From the NCBI GenBank assembly GCA_023974075.1, contig CM043801.1:2399173-2463172 (forward strand): a stretch of 64,000 nucleotides of DNA, read 5' to 3'. Source of the stretch: Chaenocephalus aceratus (taxonomy: Eukaryota > Chordata > Actinopteri > Perciformes > Channichthyidae). Positions 23,987 to 37,294 of the stretch are shown here, piece after piece (the first letter of the stretch is position 1; every line of letters begins with the position of its first letter). The translations under genes were made by a program, and so were the position numbers. The notes below the pieces were generated by a model, which worked only from the letters and a program-made list of their open reading frames with translations, was not told the DNA's origin and did not search any database.

Positions 23987-24548
23987 CGCGTTGGAGCTAT
24001 GTGCAACTCAAGGCATATGCTCGAACCGGAGCTGCCTGGACGCTGCAATCATGTTACTGAGTGTGCTGACTTCTCCTACAATGTCCCACTGTCTGGCTTC
24101 CTGCATCAAGTCAAGTGCTCGGCGCAGTTGTGGCAAAATGTCGCTCCTCTGTTTTCATTTAAACAGCTCCTTATATCCGTTAGCGCAGCTAGCTAGCACC
24201 AGATGCTAACAACAACAATGCACGTAAGGTCTCTCTCTCGCTCGCTCGGGCCACACATACACGCACCCTCCCGGTCCTCCAGATGGCCAGTCGGTGCCTG
24301 CCGGTGAGCGTGGAAGTGTGGTCTGCCACAAGCGGGCGGCAGGAGCGGGGCTGTCAGCATCAGCTTGTAGATGGTATTTTAAACTCGATGCGCTCTGAAA
24401 CTACGTGGCGGCCAAGGAAAAAAAATACACATGCGTTAATCGCATTAAAATAATTAGTGGCGTACATTTTTTTTTATTATCGGTATCGGTCTTGAGAAGC
24501 AGGAAGTTATCGGTATCGGTTTCAAAAAACCAATATCGTGCATCCCTA
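23572..24548 (+). mobile_element. hAT element, 977 bp, BED-finger relic and (TG)n, perfect 8-bp duplication
   Basis: The ends are TAGGGATGCACGATAA and tcgtgcatccctaat-type inverted repeats, flanked by the perfect duplication atctgaat (23564-23571 and 24549-24556). A frame from 23670 reads a BED-type zinc finger (PFCQYCG...NLISHLKHRHRYD: CxxC and HxxxxH), the DNA-binding start of a hAT transposase, then runs into a (TG)n tract. The catalytic RNase H-like domain is missing, so it is a deletion derivative. A sister copy is at 47688-48616. Confidence 0.88.
23896..23990. repeat. (TG)n microsatellite inside a hAT element
   Basis: About 85 bp of TG with one interruption, ending in cgcgcacgcg. It occupies the same position as the tract at 48000-48048 in the sister copy. 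Confidence 0.95.
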
Positions 24549-24922
24549 ATCTGAATATTGTTCCACCACTGCACATGGATCACACACAGACACACTCATA
24601 GCCTACATGCAGCCAGGGAAGGGGAGGCACACAGTTAGCTCCATTTAACAATGGTTACAAAAGAAAAAGACGGCATGAACTTCAAAGTTATAACTCATAA
24701 AAGTGCAATTAAAAAAGTGTGTGTGTGTGAAACTTGGGACTGACCCACACTGAATCTTTTTCATGTGTAGTGTATGTTTTCAGCTTTCATGGAATCAAAG
24801 CCAGTTCCTGATACTATTCATGGTGTGCATATTTGAGGTGATAACGTTGGGTGGATAACGTATTGTAACCCTTGTCATATTAGCACAGGCAGAGCCCTCT
24901 ACTGGACTCTATGGGTACTAAC

Positions 24923-25687
24923 TTATCCTGCGTGCATTCCCCTCACTCTCCCCAGGAGAGGGAGAATGAGACGCAGCGGTGGAAAGGCGTAGAGCAGCTT
25001 CCTTGGCCATGGCTCGTGTGCAAACGCGTCCACCCCCAAGGGCGGGTCGTCGCTCAGGGCCATGGAGAACCACAGGGCACAGTGGTTGTTGCGCCGGCTG
25101 GCAAACAGATCCACTTCCGCTCTCCCGAACTGGGCCCAGATCTGCTTCACCACCTCTGGGTGAAGCGTCCATTCGCCTGGCAGGGGGCCGCCCCTTGACA
25201 TGAGGTCGGCCCCCCTGTTCTCCAGTCCCGGGATATGGAGGGCTCTCAGAGAGAACACCACCTCTGAAGCCCATAACCACAGCCTCTCCGCTGTGGCCAA
25301 CAAGGCAGCGGAGCGGACTCCGCCCTGCTTGTTGATATATGCCACTGTGGTGCTGTTGTCGCTCCTGACCATTACATGTCTCCCTTGAATTAGGGGCCTG
25401 AAATGCTGGAGGACTAACACTACCGCCCGTAGTTCTAGGAGGTTGCTGTGTTGAGACTCTGTTAGAGCCCAGCGCCCACCTATAGCCCTCTTCAGGCAGG
25501 TCCCTCCCCATCCTGTTCTGGATGCGTCCATGAACACTGTGATGTAGGAGGTCATCCGTCCCAGTGGAGATCCCCTCCGGAGGTGATCCGGGGACCCCCA
25601 AAACCGGAGGTTGCCCTCCACTGAGGGGGGGATGGTCACCAGCCGCCGTTTATGCCTCTTGGGATCCAAACGCAGGCTGGAGAACCA
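24923..25687 (-). pseudogene. DIRS RNase H domain
   Basis: A frame of about 250 codons continuing the RT part after a stop near 25688. RNase H motifs are present in order: VFMDASRTGWGG (first Asp), NLLELRAV (Glu), VMVRSDNSTTVAYIN (second Asp) and NRGADLMSRG (last Asp). It would degrade the RNA strand during reverse transcription. A DIRS-type linker follows (EVDLFASRRN...), and the frame ends at 24923 without a methyltransferase-like or recombinase domain. Confidence 0.72.
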
Positions 25688-25690
25688 CCT

Positions 25691-26510
25691 CTACAGGCGG
25701 CGCATATGCAGTAACCCCAGCGGGACAACAACGTGAGCAGCCGCCATGAGACTCAAAGTCTGCATGACAGTTAAAGCTGTCACTGTCGCCCCCTGTCGCA
25801 GCCTGTGAACCGCCCGGAGAAGGGACGCACGTCTGCTCTCTGACAGGGTGGTGCGTAGCGCGCCTGCATCGAGCACCACTCCCAACTACAACGCCCGTTG
25901 GTGAGGTATGGGGGTGCTCTTTTTTCAATTGATTGCAAAGCCTAATCTGGTTAGGTGTGTGATCAATTGTGATCAACGACATTGTGTCCCGGGACCCAGC
26001 CATGACTATGAGGTCGTCTAGTAAAAGAAAACTCATGACGTGGGCGCGCAGCGGTTGAAGCGCTGTGGCCACACATTTTCTGAATGTGCGTGGGGATAGG
26101 GAATAGCCGAACGGCAGCCTGTTGTACTCGTAGGCTATTCCCTGGAAGGCAAAACGCAGACACTTGCTGTGCTCTGGAGCAATTTCTACATGAAAGCACG
26201 CGTCTTTCAGGTCGATGGTGGTGAACCAATCGCCTGGCTGCACCAGCCCCAGTATCTGTTTCATATTAACATGCGGAATTTGAACATGAAGAGATCTTCT
26301 CCCCCCGCCAGTCAGATCCGTAAAGACGGGCACCTCTCCCTTCGTCTCACCGTCGCGCTGCGCTCCCTCGTCTGCAGAAAAGCCTGTGGAGGAGGAGCGC
26401 GCGCTGCGGTGACTCTTCTCTCTACTGAGGTCTTTGAACGCACCGCGGCCCGCCCTCGGGGGAGGGGGGCCGCGCGCGCCGTCACAATGCCGTCTCTTTG
26501 AAATGGACAT
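25691..26510 (-). pseudogene. DIRS reverse transcriptase, frameshifted
   Basis: Reverse transcriptase of a retrotransposon, which copies element RNA to DNA. The first part shows PGDWFTTIDLKDACFHVEIA, CLRFAFQGIAYEYNRLPFG, and LLLDDLIV in place of the usual YLDD box. After about 25980 the frame breaks; the continuation GVVLDAGALRTTLSESRR...LLHMRRL is in another frame (25691-25885). A stop then separates it from the RNase H part, which shares that second frame. At least one frameshift and one nonsense change make it inactive. Confidence 0.7.
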
Positions 26511-27169
26511 TATGGCGAAAAGTGGAATTGTGGAGAGAGATGACTCTTACTCTGGGATAAATGCAATCGTTTTTACTGAATGCATTTTCCCCACACACAC
26601 ACACATCACTCTAGAACTAGAGTTTACAAACGTAAACCACCGTTCTCCTGCGGAGGTCCCTGAACGCCCCGCGGCCACTCCTCACGAGGGCCGCGCGCCC
26701 ACGTATTAACGCTGTATTTCCCATGTATTTCCCGTGCTGTTTTCTGACAACAGCACGCCGGCAATAGCGTCTCTTGAACCCGCACAGTGCTTTGACAGCA
26801 CTCACGTAATAATATTCCACTCACGTGCACACGCCCACCTGCTGGCTCCCTATACTGGGGTTTACAGCAGGGGCGGGGAGTGTAGGACAGTGTTTCTTCC
26901 GCTGGGGATGGGCAATAATCAGCCACGCTGCAATTACTCCTTATCCCGTGAGCAAGGAGATCGATCCAAAGAGCCCTTCCGAAAACACGGGGGCTCCCAG
27001 GAGATCAACACAGTCCTCTTTGGAAAGTGCCCCGCAGCGTGATATCCCAGGGACATCACACGGCGGGCAGCGGCGGCGGCCTGTTATGAAGTAGGGTCGA
27101 CCTTATATCATGTGAAGCACCGAGCACCGGGGGAACCGGGCCTGGGGCAAGGCCCGTGGACCAAGCTAC

Positions 27170-27440
27170 TTATTCGGCCTCTGTGGCCGAATAACCGCTC
27201 TGACCTGGTGAGGCGGGGGCATCTCTTTTTAGTGAGTAGCCCACACACCCGCCGCCATGATCATCACCCAGGGAGAGTACAGCCCTGGGCGGTGGATTTC
27301 CATAGACGCCGGACCCGGAAGAAATGGCGAACGTGAATGGCACCGCCTCGGCCATATCCTGGTCCCCCAAACACTCGAAGCAAAGGTGGTGGGGATCGGC
27401 GCCCGCTATTTCAGCCAGGGCACGAAGGACAGGCCCGGGT
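27170..27440 (-). pseudogene. DIRS gag-like fragment
   Basis: The minus strand reads ...PHHLCFECLGDQDMAEAV..., a short Cys/His motif followed by a Pro/Gly-rich stretch. CxxCLG-type motifs are usual in DIRS gag proteins, which package the element RNA. It lies upstream of RT in the right orientation. It is a fragment of about 90 codons without a clear start. Confidence 0.45.
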
Positions 27441-27559
27441 CTCTAGCAGTGGCGACTCCCTGGAGGTATGATAACTCTTTCTTCTTCTTTCAAACATCTC
27501 ACTCTCTCGTGGAATCACTTCCGCTGCTGAAGAGAAAAGGATGATGGGCAGGAGACGAG

Positions 27560-27652
<93 letters not shown>
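27560..27652. repeat. (CT)n microsatellite
   Basis: About 90 bp of uninterrupted CT at the right border of the DIRS region. Confidence 0.96.
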
Positions 27653-27654
<2 letters not shown>

Positions 27655-27859
27655 ACACACAGCAGATCCGCTGCCCGTTTAACAGCCTCATCTTTGTCAA
27701 ACTTTCTTATGTTCTTTCTCTAACACATAATGAAGGTTATTAAGCGTTTTAACTCCTATGTTGTTAATATTTACCACCATTTCCTTTATGAAGTACAGCA
27801 GCCTCCCTGTCTGTGCAATGCAGAGATTATTTTTATATAATTGTATTCAATAACCGGGC

Positions 27860-28620
27860 CTTGAGTTTGACACCCCTGGTTTAGATAGTTAACTTAGTCT
27901 AAGTTCTCAGTGGGTCTCAAACGGGTTGGTCACCATTTATGTAAACACATATTTCCATTTGAGGGGGGAGTGATTAGTAAAATATGCATGAATAAAAAAT
28001 AAAAAAGTTAAGTAGGTGAAAAAAGGTAAGATAAACTTTTACAACTTGTTGAGAGCTAAAACTAGTCGTTGCTGCTGCCTCAAAGAGGAGCAGGGGGGAG
28101 ACAGGAGAGGCTGGTTCAGGAGCACAGACACACTCACAACTATAAATGAACCAAAAATAAATAAATAAACAAGTTTCAGTGTTTTTTCATATTGGAAATG
28201 GTATGTTATTGGTTAAGGCCATGATGTTATGATTATTGAAATGTATACAGTTCTGTTTCATATAGGTGTTCCCATAGATCTAGTCTCTTTATTGTCCCCT
28301 CAAAATGCACCAGATTGATGCATTTAACTCCAACATTTAAAAAATATATATATCTTACCAGGGGAGAATGCCCCCGGACCCCCCTAGAGGATTTGAGGTC
28401 CACCCCCACTTAAAATCACATGGATAGGTTCCTAAATACATTTACCATTTTTTTTAAATAGTAACCCATGTCCATATGTTTATTTGTGGGCAGTAGATTT
28501 AAACTATAGGGCTATCACTATGGGCCCTGCCTGTACCTGTTCGCTCTGCCATCCCGTGAAGGGTCTGCTAACAAGCGACCAACAGAAAGGTTAATGTTAA
28601 TGTTGTTGCACGTCACAAAG
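27860..28620 (+). mobile_element. Copy of a large hAT-like dispersed repeat
   Basis: In reverse, it matches the interior of the element at 45880-49158, with caccagattgatgcatttaa, gagaatgcccccgg and a tail matching 45960-46135. No transposase frame is apparent. Exact ends were not found. Confidence 0.55.
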
Positions 28621-29169
28621 GCACGTCACCTCAACCCCCCACCCCCCCCTGTTACCACTATGGGCTCAGAACAGTCTCATAATACACACATGCACACAGA
28701 AGGATTCAAACTTGTATTTCCGGATCCATACTTGTGTTTTTCAATGCACACACAAATGTATTCCGTTTCATATACATGTAAATAAAATCCAAATACAGAA
28801 AAAAGTTTTACATATGTATTTTTGATCCTCACTTATTAGTTTCCCGTTTAAATCCTCTGCACCTGCAAACACAAACAGCTTTCTGTGCACGGATCGCTTT
28901 GCATTCGTGTGTGGGTTTTTTGAGACTCCCCTGACGGTCAGCCGATTCGTACTTCTAATGTTTTCTATCTATAGCCAATCAGATGTCTCCTTCATTCTAA
29001 GACAATCACATGAGCGCACCCCCACGAGGGGAAGATTACTTCATATACGCATTTTGCGCAGTCCGGTCAGCTCGCTAAACAGAGGGCGGAGCTTCAGGCG
29101 ATCATGCAGAGCAGCATGTCTCCGTCAGACTCAGCAGCTGATCTGATCTCTCTCGCTTCCGGTTACACT
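28621..29169. other. Intron 1 sequence, possible decayed repeat
   Basis: Positions 28690-28900 contain mirrored acttgtat/gtgtttt motifs that may be an old repeat. No ends or genes recognised. Confidence 0.3.
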
Positions 29170-29999
29170 TAGGGGTGCAACAACTAATTGACTTAATCGA
29201 TTAAAATCGATTACCAAATTAGTTGCCAACTAATTCAGTCGTCGATTCGTTGGTGACGTCATCACGTGCGTTTTACGCGCCGTTAAGCTACAACATTATT
29301 GGTACTGGAGACATTTAAAAAATATATGTCATGTATTATTGATACAAAAACATTATATCGCAGTCTTCATGTGGCCAGCTCGTTTATAATATGCAAAAAG
29401 ACAAACAAATGCGTCTATGATGTATTTTCGATCAGACGAGATCTCTCTCCCTGGTCTGTGTGGGAGGGGGCGGGGCCGTTTACACACACGCGGCTGCTAC
29501 ATGCAGCAACACACTGCGGAGAGAACGCGCTCCGAGGTGTGGTTAAACTTTACCCGTCTCGATGCTCGTTGCCAAAAGTGCAATAAGAGTTTAGCATGTA
29601 AGGGTGGCAACACGAGCAATTTGTCTAAACATTTAGCAAAAGTGCTCCACATCCAGACGGAGAAATGCACCGGGTTCGACTCTTTCTAGTAGCTCTGTAG
29701 CCCCGTCCACGAGTAACGTTTTCACGTCAGGTGTTATGTATGCTAGCAGCAACACACGGAGTTAACTCAATTATATAAACATGGGGTAATGATTTGAGGA
29801 AACTGAATTAGTTAGTTTGTTAAAGTTTCAGCTATTCTGTTTACAATTCTGTTATCACATTATTTATTATTTGCTAAAACACGGTTGTTTAAAAAAAGGC
29901 GTATTCGCCGTGTGACTGCATGTGCCGAACCGTGACGTCCGAACCGTGACGTCCGAACCGTGACGGTACGGGACGAATACGGATACCATTACACCCCTA
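29170..29999 (+). mobile_element. Chimeric hAT: left end of one family, right end of another
   Basis: From TAGGGGTGCAACAACTAAT at 29170 to about 29883 it matches the reverse of the element at 51592-52599, including a BED-finger frame. From about 29884 it carries the end of a different family (tattcgccgtgtgactgc ... ggataccattacaccccta), as at 10990-11094. The flanks (gttacact and cctgtttc) are not a duplication. Either recombination or insertion plus deletion produced it. Confidence 0.6.
29417..29689 (+). pseudogene. hAT transposase N-terminal BED zinc finger (fragment)
   Basis: A frame of about 90 codons holds SEVWLNFTRLDARCQKCNKS and LSKHLAKVLH: aromatic residues, CxxC and a His pair, as in BED fingers that bind transposon ends. 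The catalytic domain is absent. A close copy is at 52005-52310. Confidence 0.6.
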
Positions 30000-31790
<1,791 letters not shown>

Positions 31791-32243
31791 CAGTGTTTCC
31801 CCTAGGATGGAGTCATAGCAGCGGTGCTAAGGCACGTGGGCCTAGCATAATGTGAGCGCGGAGCGCGTGGATGTTTTAGTGTGTGCGCGTGCGAAGTGCG
31901 GCCCGCCAATTTGTTTCTATGTGTCTGCCAGCACAAGAAAGGCTCTTGAGGCCTAGTGCCAGGACCGGTTCTAGCCAATTTGCTGCCCTAGACGATATGT
32001 TATATGTAAAGAATAAATGAAAAATCTCTACAAAAGACAAATACACTACAAAAACAGAAACTTATTGACATAGGTAATAGACGTCAAAATGGCTTCAAAT
32101 GTATTTAGTATTGCATGAACATGTTTTAATTGGGGGGTGGACGTCACATCCTCTAGGGAGGTCCGGGGGTATGCCCCCCCCCCCCTGGGAAGAATTTTTT
32201 GAACATTTTAAAGTAAAATGCTTCAATCTGGTGCACTTTGAGC

Positions 32244-33428
32244 TAGGGCTGTGCGATTATGGCCAAAATCATAATCACGATTATTTGGGTCAATAAGTGA
32301 TATCACGATTATTTTAATGATTATTCATTGACCATTTATTGAATTTTAAAACAAATAATATTTTACCAATAAACAAGATCAACAAATATGTTGGAGCGCA
32401 CTTCCAAAACCTTACTAAACATATATTATTAATATGATAAATAAAAATAAATTAGACCAAAATAAATTGAATCAAATATGATGCAGTGCACTGTCACAAC
32501 CTACTGAAAACTCCTTAACATATAGCCAACATGTTGGTAAAACATATTCAACATATTCCACTCAGTTAAACGTTGAAGGCTGGCCAACCGTCATGGTCCA
32601 GAAGTAACAGGAAATAAATGTTGAACTACAATTTAAGACCAAATAAAAATGTTTAGGCCACCATGGCAAATGCTGGTAGGGCTGCTCATCTCATCTCTTA
32701 AAGATGTTTTGCAAGAAACACCAGCCTGTATACATGGTCTGGTTTCAGAGATGAGCGCAGGCAGGTGACAAGCCACCTGTACTGAAGACCCTCAGCCACG
32801 CCCCGACACATGGGGTGACGCCGGCCAATCAGAAAGCTTTGATGCGTTCAAGTGCATTATTCTGGCACAGGAAGATTATGTTACAGGACATTAACGATAA
32901 AACTGAATATTGTTGTTCTATTTTTAGACACATCTCGCGATCGACTGGTTGGGCACCCCTCGGCTAGACCATAGGTCTGTTGTGGTCGCAAAGTAGTCAG
33001 CTGAAGCCACATCTCTCTCAACTTCCCCACGGCATGTGTCATATAGTGCAGGCAGCGCAGACCTGCTGAAATAATACCGAGACGGCATCGCGCAACGCTT
33101 GTCCAACGTGTTGACAAGTTGCTTAAAGCCCTGGTTGCTAACAGTGCTAACTGGGCACATATCTTTAGCGATGTGAAATGTAATGGCAAAGTACTTGCAA
33201 ATAGTGGAAATAGTTTTACACTTCTTTTTAACGAGTTGCTGCTCTTGTTCTGACATCTTCACTCGCGCTGAACAACACATGTCACTCTCAAGTGTCCGAG
33301 TGGGCTTTTAGGGAGGGGCGAAAGCGCACCCAGCAAAATAATCGTATTTTGTCAATTATGCTGTTTTCATAATCGTCGAAAGCCATAATTGTAATCGCGA
33401 TTAAAATACGATTAATTGCACAGCCCTA
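32244..33428 (-). mobile_element. hAT element, 1185 bp, perfect 8-bp duplication
   Basis: The ends are TAGGGCTGTGCGATTA and taattgcacagccct plus a, flanked by the perfect duplication ctttgagc (32236-32243 and 33429-33436). It carries a transposase fragment on the minus strand. Subterminal atcacgattat and aatcgcgatt motifs mirror each other. It is an internal deletion derivative. Confidence 0.9.
32924..33280 (-). pseudogene. hAT (ZBED-type) transposase fragment
   Basis: A frame of about 118 codons reads ITFHIAKDMCPVSTV, GFKQLVNTLDKR, PSRYYFSRSALPALYD and DYFATTTDLWSSR. These blocks are the start of the catalytic region in ZBED-type hAT transposases, where TTDLWSS holds the first catalytic Asp. 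The upstream BED finger and everything after the first catalytic motif are missing, so no active enzyme is possible. Confidence 0.75.
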
Positions 33429-34226
33429 CTTTGAGCACACAATTACTAGAGACCTGATCTAGGGGGTACAACTCTAAAACACTCATATGAAAAGATCGGT
33501 TTACATTTTAATAATCAAATAAGTATATGAACATAACCAATAACATACCATAGCCAATAAAAAATAAATGTAACTTATTTTATTTTTGTTGTTCATTCAT
33601 ATCTTATTTGACCTAGTTAACATTTATTTATTCATGCATATTTTTGTATCTCTCCAACTTTAAACTATATTTTTGGTTTATTGTCCTATAGTATACTGAA
33701 TGAATGATTTCAAACCTGTTTTTATTTATCCTAATAATTATAAAGGAGTGCCTTGGAAATATGTGTTTACATAATTTGTAAACACATATTTGTTTGAGAC
33801 CCACTGAGATAACTTAGACTAAAATTAACTATCTAAACACTCAGAGAGTCCTTTACCTCACTGAGCCTCTCAGTCTGACAGGAGAGCTCTCCTCCACCCT
33901 GGTTGCAGAAACATCTACTTCTTATATCCGTTAGCGCAGCTAGCACCAGATTCTAATAACAACAGCGCCGATACCGGTGCGCCCTCTCTCTCTCTCCCTC
34001 GCTCGCTCTCTCGCTCCCACGCTCACACTTTGACTGTGAGCTGCGGGCGCCAGATAAACCAACATCCCCCACTTTCAACACTTACAGCGCCCACCGTACA
34101 GGGCAAATTAAACGTGTAACCGGAGTGAAAAGGCTGTTACATTTACTTAATTATGAATGTTGTTACATCAAGGCCAAAAATTAGGATGAGCGCCAACGGT
34201 AAAAAAAAAATCGGCCCTGCCAGTAC

Positions 34227-36640
34227 ATACAGTGGCAATGTCGCAAGATTTAGCAAAAATACACCTTTATTAAACATACAGTAACACAAATACTACAAAT
34301 CCACATAACAAACAATCAAAAATGAAAAAGGGTATATAGGAGACACACTGCAGTCTGAATCTGTAAAAATCTGTCTTTGGAACTTCTGAAATTCCTTCGT
34401 AATTAAGTGATTCTCTGCAGGATCTGCTTTCTTTTCTTGTGTGTTAAAAAAGCCTTACACTCAGATCGGTCTACTCTTTGTTTTCTTTGCTACTGATCAA
34501 ATGTTTAAATATTTCTGAAGAATGCATCCGGCCCTCAGAGGGGGGGTGATGTGATCAAGGTTAATATGGAGAAAACAGTTCGGGCAGTCCCTGCTGAAAG
34601 ACCTTCAAAGTGACAGACAGTTGAGTTGCACTTAGTTGTGGAATGACAATTAAACAGATCACTTAAAACCCCGCTTCACCTCTACACAGCTGGCCACTCA
34701 GTGCGTGAAGTGGTTTTGAATGTTGGATTGTTCGCTTCGGACAGTTACAGTATTGTTAGAAAGCCTCCCCCGAATTCTTACGTGTGAAAGGTTGGGGGGG
34801 GGGGGGGGTTCCGAAGCACCTCTGATCGTGCTTATAACTTCATGAAAAGCCTTTTCCTCTTGTCACAGAATGCTCTACCCTTATGATACATCATAAAGTG
34901 GTGCGTCTGTGACGTGTGTTAGGCTGATCAGGAAGTTAGCATATCAAGAGCTCCCTCAACTAAAGCAATGACATGTTCCATTGAATTCAGGAATATTGCA
35001 GAAGGTCTCTGGCAAACACACATTTATGACCTGTTGTCCACATATTACCATGTTATAATAGTTGAAGCGTAAATACAATAGCCAGAACTAAATAGTTAGT
35101 AATGCTCTAAACTAACAACATAACGGTCTCATGACTCCACGTCACCACTGCTGAGCTAAAGGCGGCTAATGTTCGGTTGACGTTTAGTAGTCTTATTTAG
35201 TCACTTGTTAGCAACTGCTGTTTTTATGAAACAAAACATTTTAAGAGGTTCATCACTGGGGTATTTACTGACATATTTTATGTTGATGGGCAAAATGTAA
35301 AAATCTCATAAACATGTATTAACCACAGACCTTATTTTGGGAGCCTAACCAAAAAAATATTTTTGAAAAACAGACTTTGTGACGAGGGAGATAAAATCTT
35401 AGGGGATAAAATCTTAATTTTCGAGTTTAGGACTCCAACACCAGGCTTTATTCATTTTTTTAAATACTACTGCTGACACTCCTAAGTTAATGTTTGCCCT
35501 GCAGTGCCAAGCTCTTCTTTTTGCTTTGGGGTAACACTTTCTGTTACTGAAACTTGCCCTGAAACATTGTAAATGTAGATTACAAAAATCTGGAGCTGTA
35601 ACTTAAGCTAATGATCATATGTAGACATATGGCGTATATCCACTGCATCTATTCCACTGAACTGAACTGTAGAACTGAACTGTAGAACTGAACTGTAGAA
35701 CTGAACTGTAGATTAGCAGTATGATTTCTTAGACAAGTATGATTTCTTAGACAAGTTTTTGATACTACAAAAAAACCAGGGTCAAAACAGTTATGGCATC
35801 AAACATTTAACATTTGATTTATCGATAATAATTATCACTACATATGATAATTCCTCAGGAACTGATCCAATCTCTGCCACCAAGTGAATTGATCCAAGTT
35901 ATTGTCACTAATACAGTGCACTACAGACAGAACAATGCAGCAGTGATTGCAATATGTGATTTGATTGCAATATGTTTGTTTTGGAAACTAAATCCTGATA
36001 ATTAGTCTCTTCTGGCAGCGTTCTATCTCCGCCCATCTGTTCCATTTGGCATCCCTCCACCAACCAGGAGTCCCTCATCGCTGTTTCCCCACCATCCGAC
36101 CAACTGAGATGTGTTCAGAGCCGCCGAAACAAAAGCAACGATGCTATAAGTCACCCAATCATCAGCAAGCTTAAGAGGAGGGGGAGGGGGAGGTGGGCTG
36201 GCAAAGTGTTCAGTGGAAGGAGTGACAGCCAACACAGACAGACGGACGGACAGATTGGCTGCTTGTGTTCTGATAGATAATTAGATGAGATGCCGACACT
36301 GTAAAACTGTAGGAAGAGACAATGGGAGTGTGAAACTGAAAAAAAAAATACTGGGAACAGGCCATAAGATAAGATAAGAGACCAAATACATCCTAAAATG
36401 GTTGCAAAGAGTCTGAACAATTACGGGAACGTTTCCAAAGCAAGTTAAACTCAAGTATATGCAGATTATTGAACAATTTTCAAGATCTGCAGTCAGTTTG
36501 GGGCAGGAGTCAGGCTGTTCCTCAATCATTCTTTAATAGTTCTTAAGACATTAGCGCCAAGACAAATAAAGTGAAAAGTCCCAGGTTAGTAAATAACATG
36601 TATAGCTGGAATGCAGTATGTATGCAATAAGCACAGATAC
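34227..36640. other. Intron 1 sequence with small tandem repeats
   Basis: Holds a 15-G run (34794-34808), an inverted diverged copy of the 11.7-12.4 kb element interior at 35150-35350, four copies of a 15-bp unit at 35657-35712 and two copies of an 18-bp unit at 35719-35755. No exon seen. Confidence 0.45.
35657..35755. repeat. Two adjacent short tandem arrays
   Basis: A 15-bp unit (gaactgaactgtaga) repeats about four times, followed by two copies of gtatgatttcttagacaa. Confidence 0.85.
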
Positions 36641-36811
36641 TAGGGGTGTAACGGTATACGTGCCCGTACCGAAATTATTAAAAAAACACAAAAAATATGT
36701 TGTGTTTTGTGAAAAAAAATTCTGCTGTACCGAAAACGTACCGAACCGAACCATGACCTAAAAACCGAGGTACGTACCGAACCTAAAGGTTTGTGAACCA
36801 TTACACCCCTA
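36641..36811. mobile_element. hAT MITE, 171 bp, perfect 8-bp duplication
   Basis: The ends TAGGGGTGTAACGGTATAC and gaaccattacaccccta are inverted repeats, flanked by acagatac on both sides (36633-36640 and 36812-36819). The interior has cgtaccgaac motifs shared with the 45.4-45.9 kb copy. Confidence 0.9.
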
Positions 36812-37294
36812 ACAGATACGTTTTGAAAAAGCACGGCAGCCACCCGTTGAGTGTGCGTTCCCATCACATGCTAAACCGGAAGTCAATTTTGGTAAATATA
36901 AAATTCAATATTTTAATTGGGAATTTTATTCTGGGTGAAATAAAAACATGAAAAAGCTAAACTATGTCTAATGGAATATTTTTGTGAAATGTGACCATGC
37001 ACTGAATTATTAGCGCTCACTAATGTCAATGTTGTAATGTTGATTTGATTACTGGAGTGAATATATTTCATATTGTGTAACTGATGTTCCAGTTAACCAG
37101 GCAGAGTAGTAAGCACACAGACTATAACCAGTAACACCTTCTGATTGCTTATTTTGCTAGCTAACAGTTACCTTGTAGCATGTAGCTTAATTAAGATAAT
37201 TGAAGAAGCTATTATATATTTCATTTAATACATTTCATTCTGTTTTGTAAATATTTTTTTTATGAAATTGGTTGTTAACTTTAATGCCGAGCAC
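36812..37294. other. Intron 1 sequence without recognised features
   Basis: AT-rich; nothing recognised. Confidence 0.4.

Larger units (their letters stand above)
22482..24571. mobile_element. hAT-like element that hosts several later insertions
   Basis: The left end CAGAGGTGGGAAG and the right end ttccaccactg are imperfect inverted repeats. The flanks ttcatgga and cacatgga are a probable 8-bp duplication with two changes. Its own sequence is the stepped acttttactcaagta motif at 22482-22524, 23395-23571 and 24557-24571. It is split by the TTAA element (22525), a Tc1-like end (22934), a hAT end (23155-23202) and a complete hAT (23572-24548). Confidence 0.55.
24870..27480 (-). mobile_element. 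Decayed DIRS-like retrotransposon lacking the recombinase region
   Basis: On the minus strand the order is a gag-like zinc-knuckle region (27170-27440), reverse transcriptase (25690-26510) and RNase H (24923-25687). This order and the RT and RNase H motifs fit DIRS elements of fish. DIRS normally carries a tyrosine recombinase after RNase H; here the frame stops at 24923 and terminal-looking sequence follows at once. Between gag and RT (26520-26960) a roughly 60-bp GC-rich block is repeated (26434 and 26645). Boundaries are approximate. Confidence 0.65.
31791..34226. mobile_element. Stack of decayed hAT-like repeats around a complete hAT insertion
   Basis: A CAGTGTTTCCCCTAGG end at 31791 and a CAGGACCGG end at 31963 open the stack. 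A cggccctg end near 34222 may close the second one. Positions 32110-32243 and 33437-33900 are one dispersed repeat (compare 27.9 and 46.9 kb, opposite orientation) split by the hAT at 32244-33428. Boundaries of the older layers are uncertain. Confidence 0.45.
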
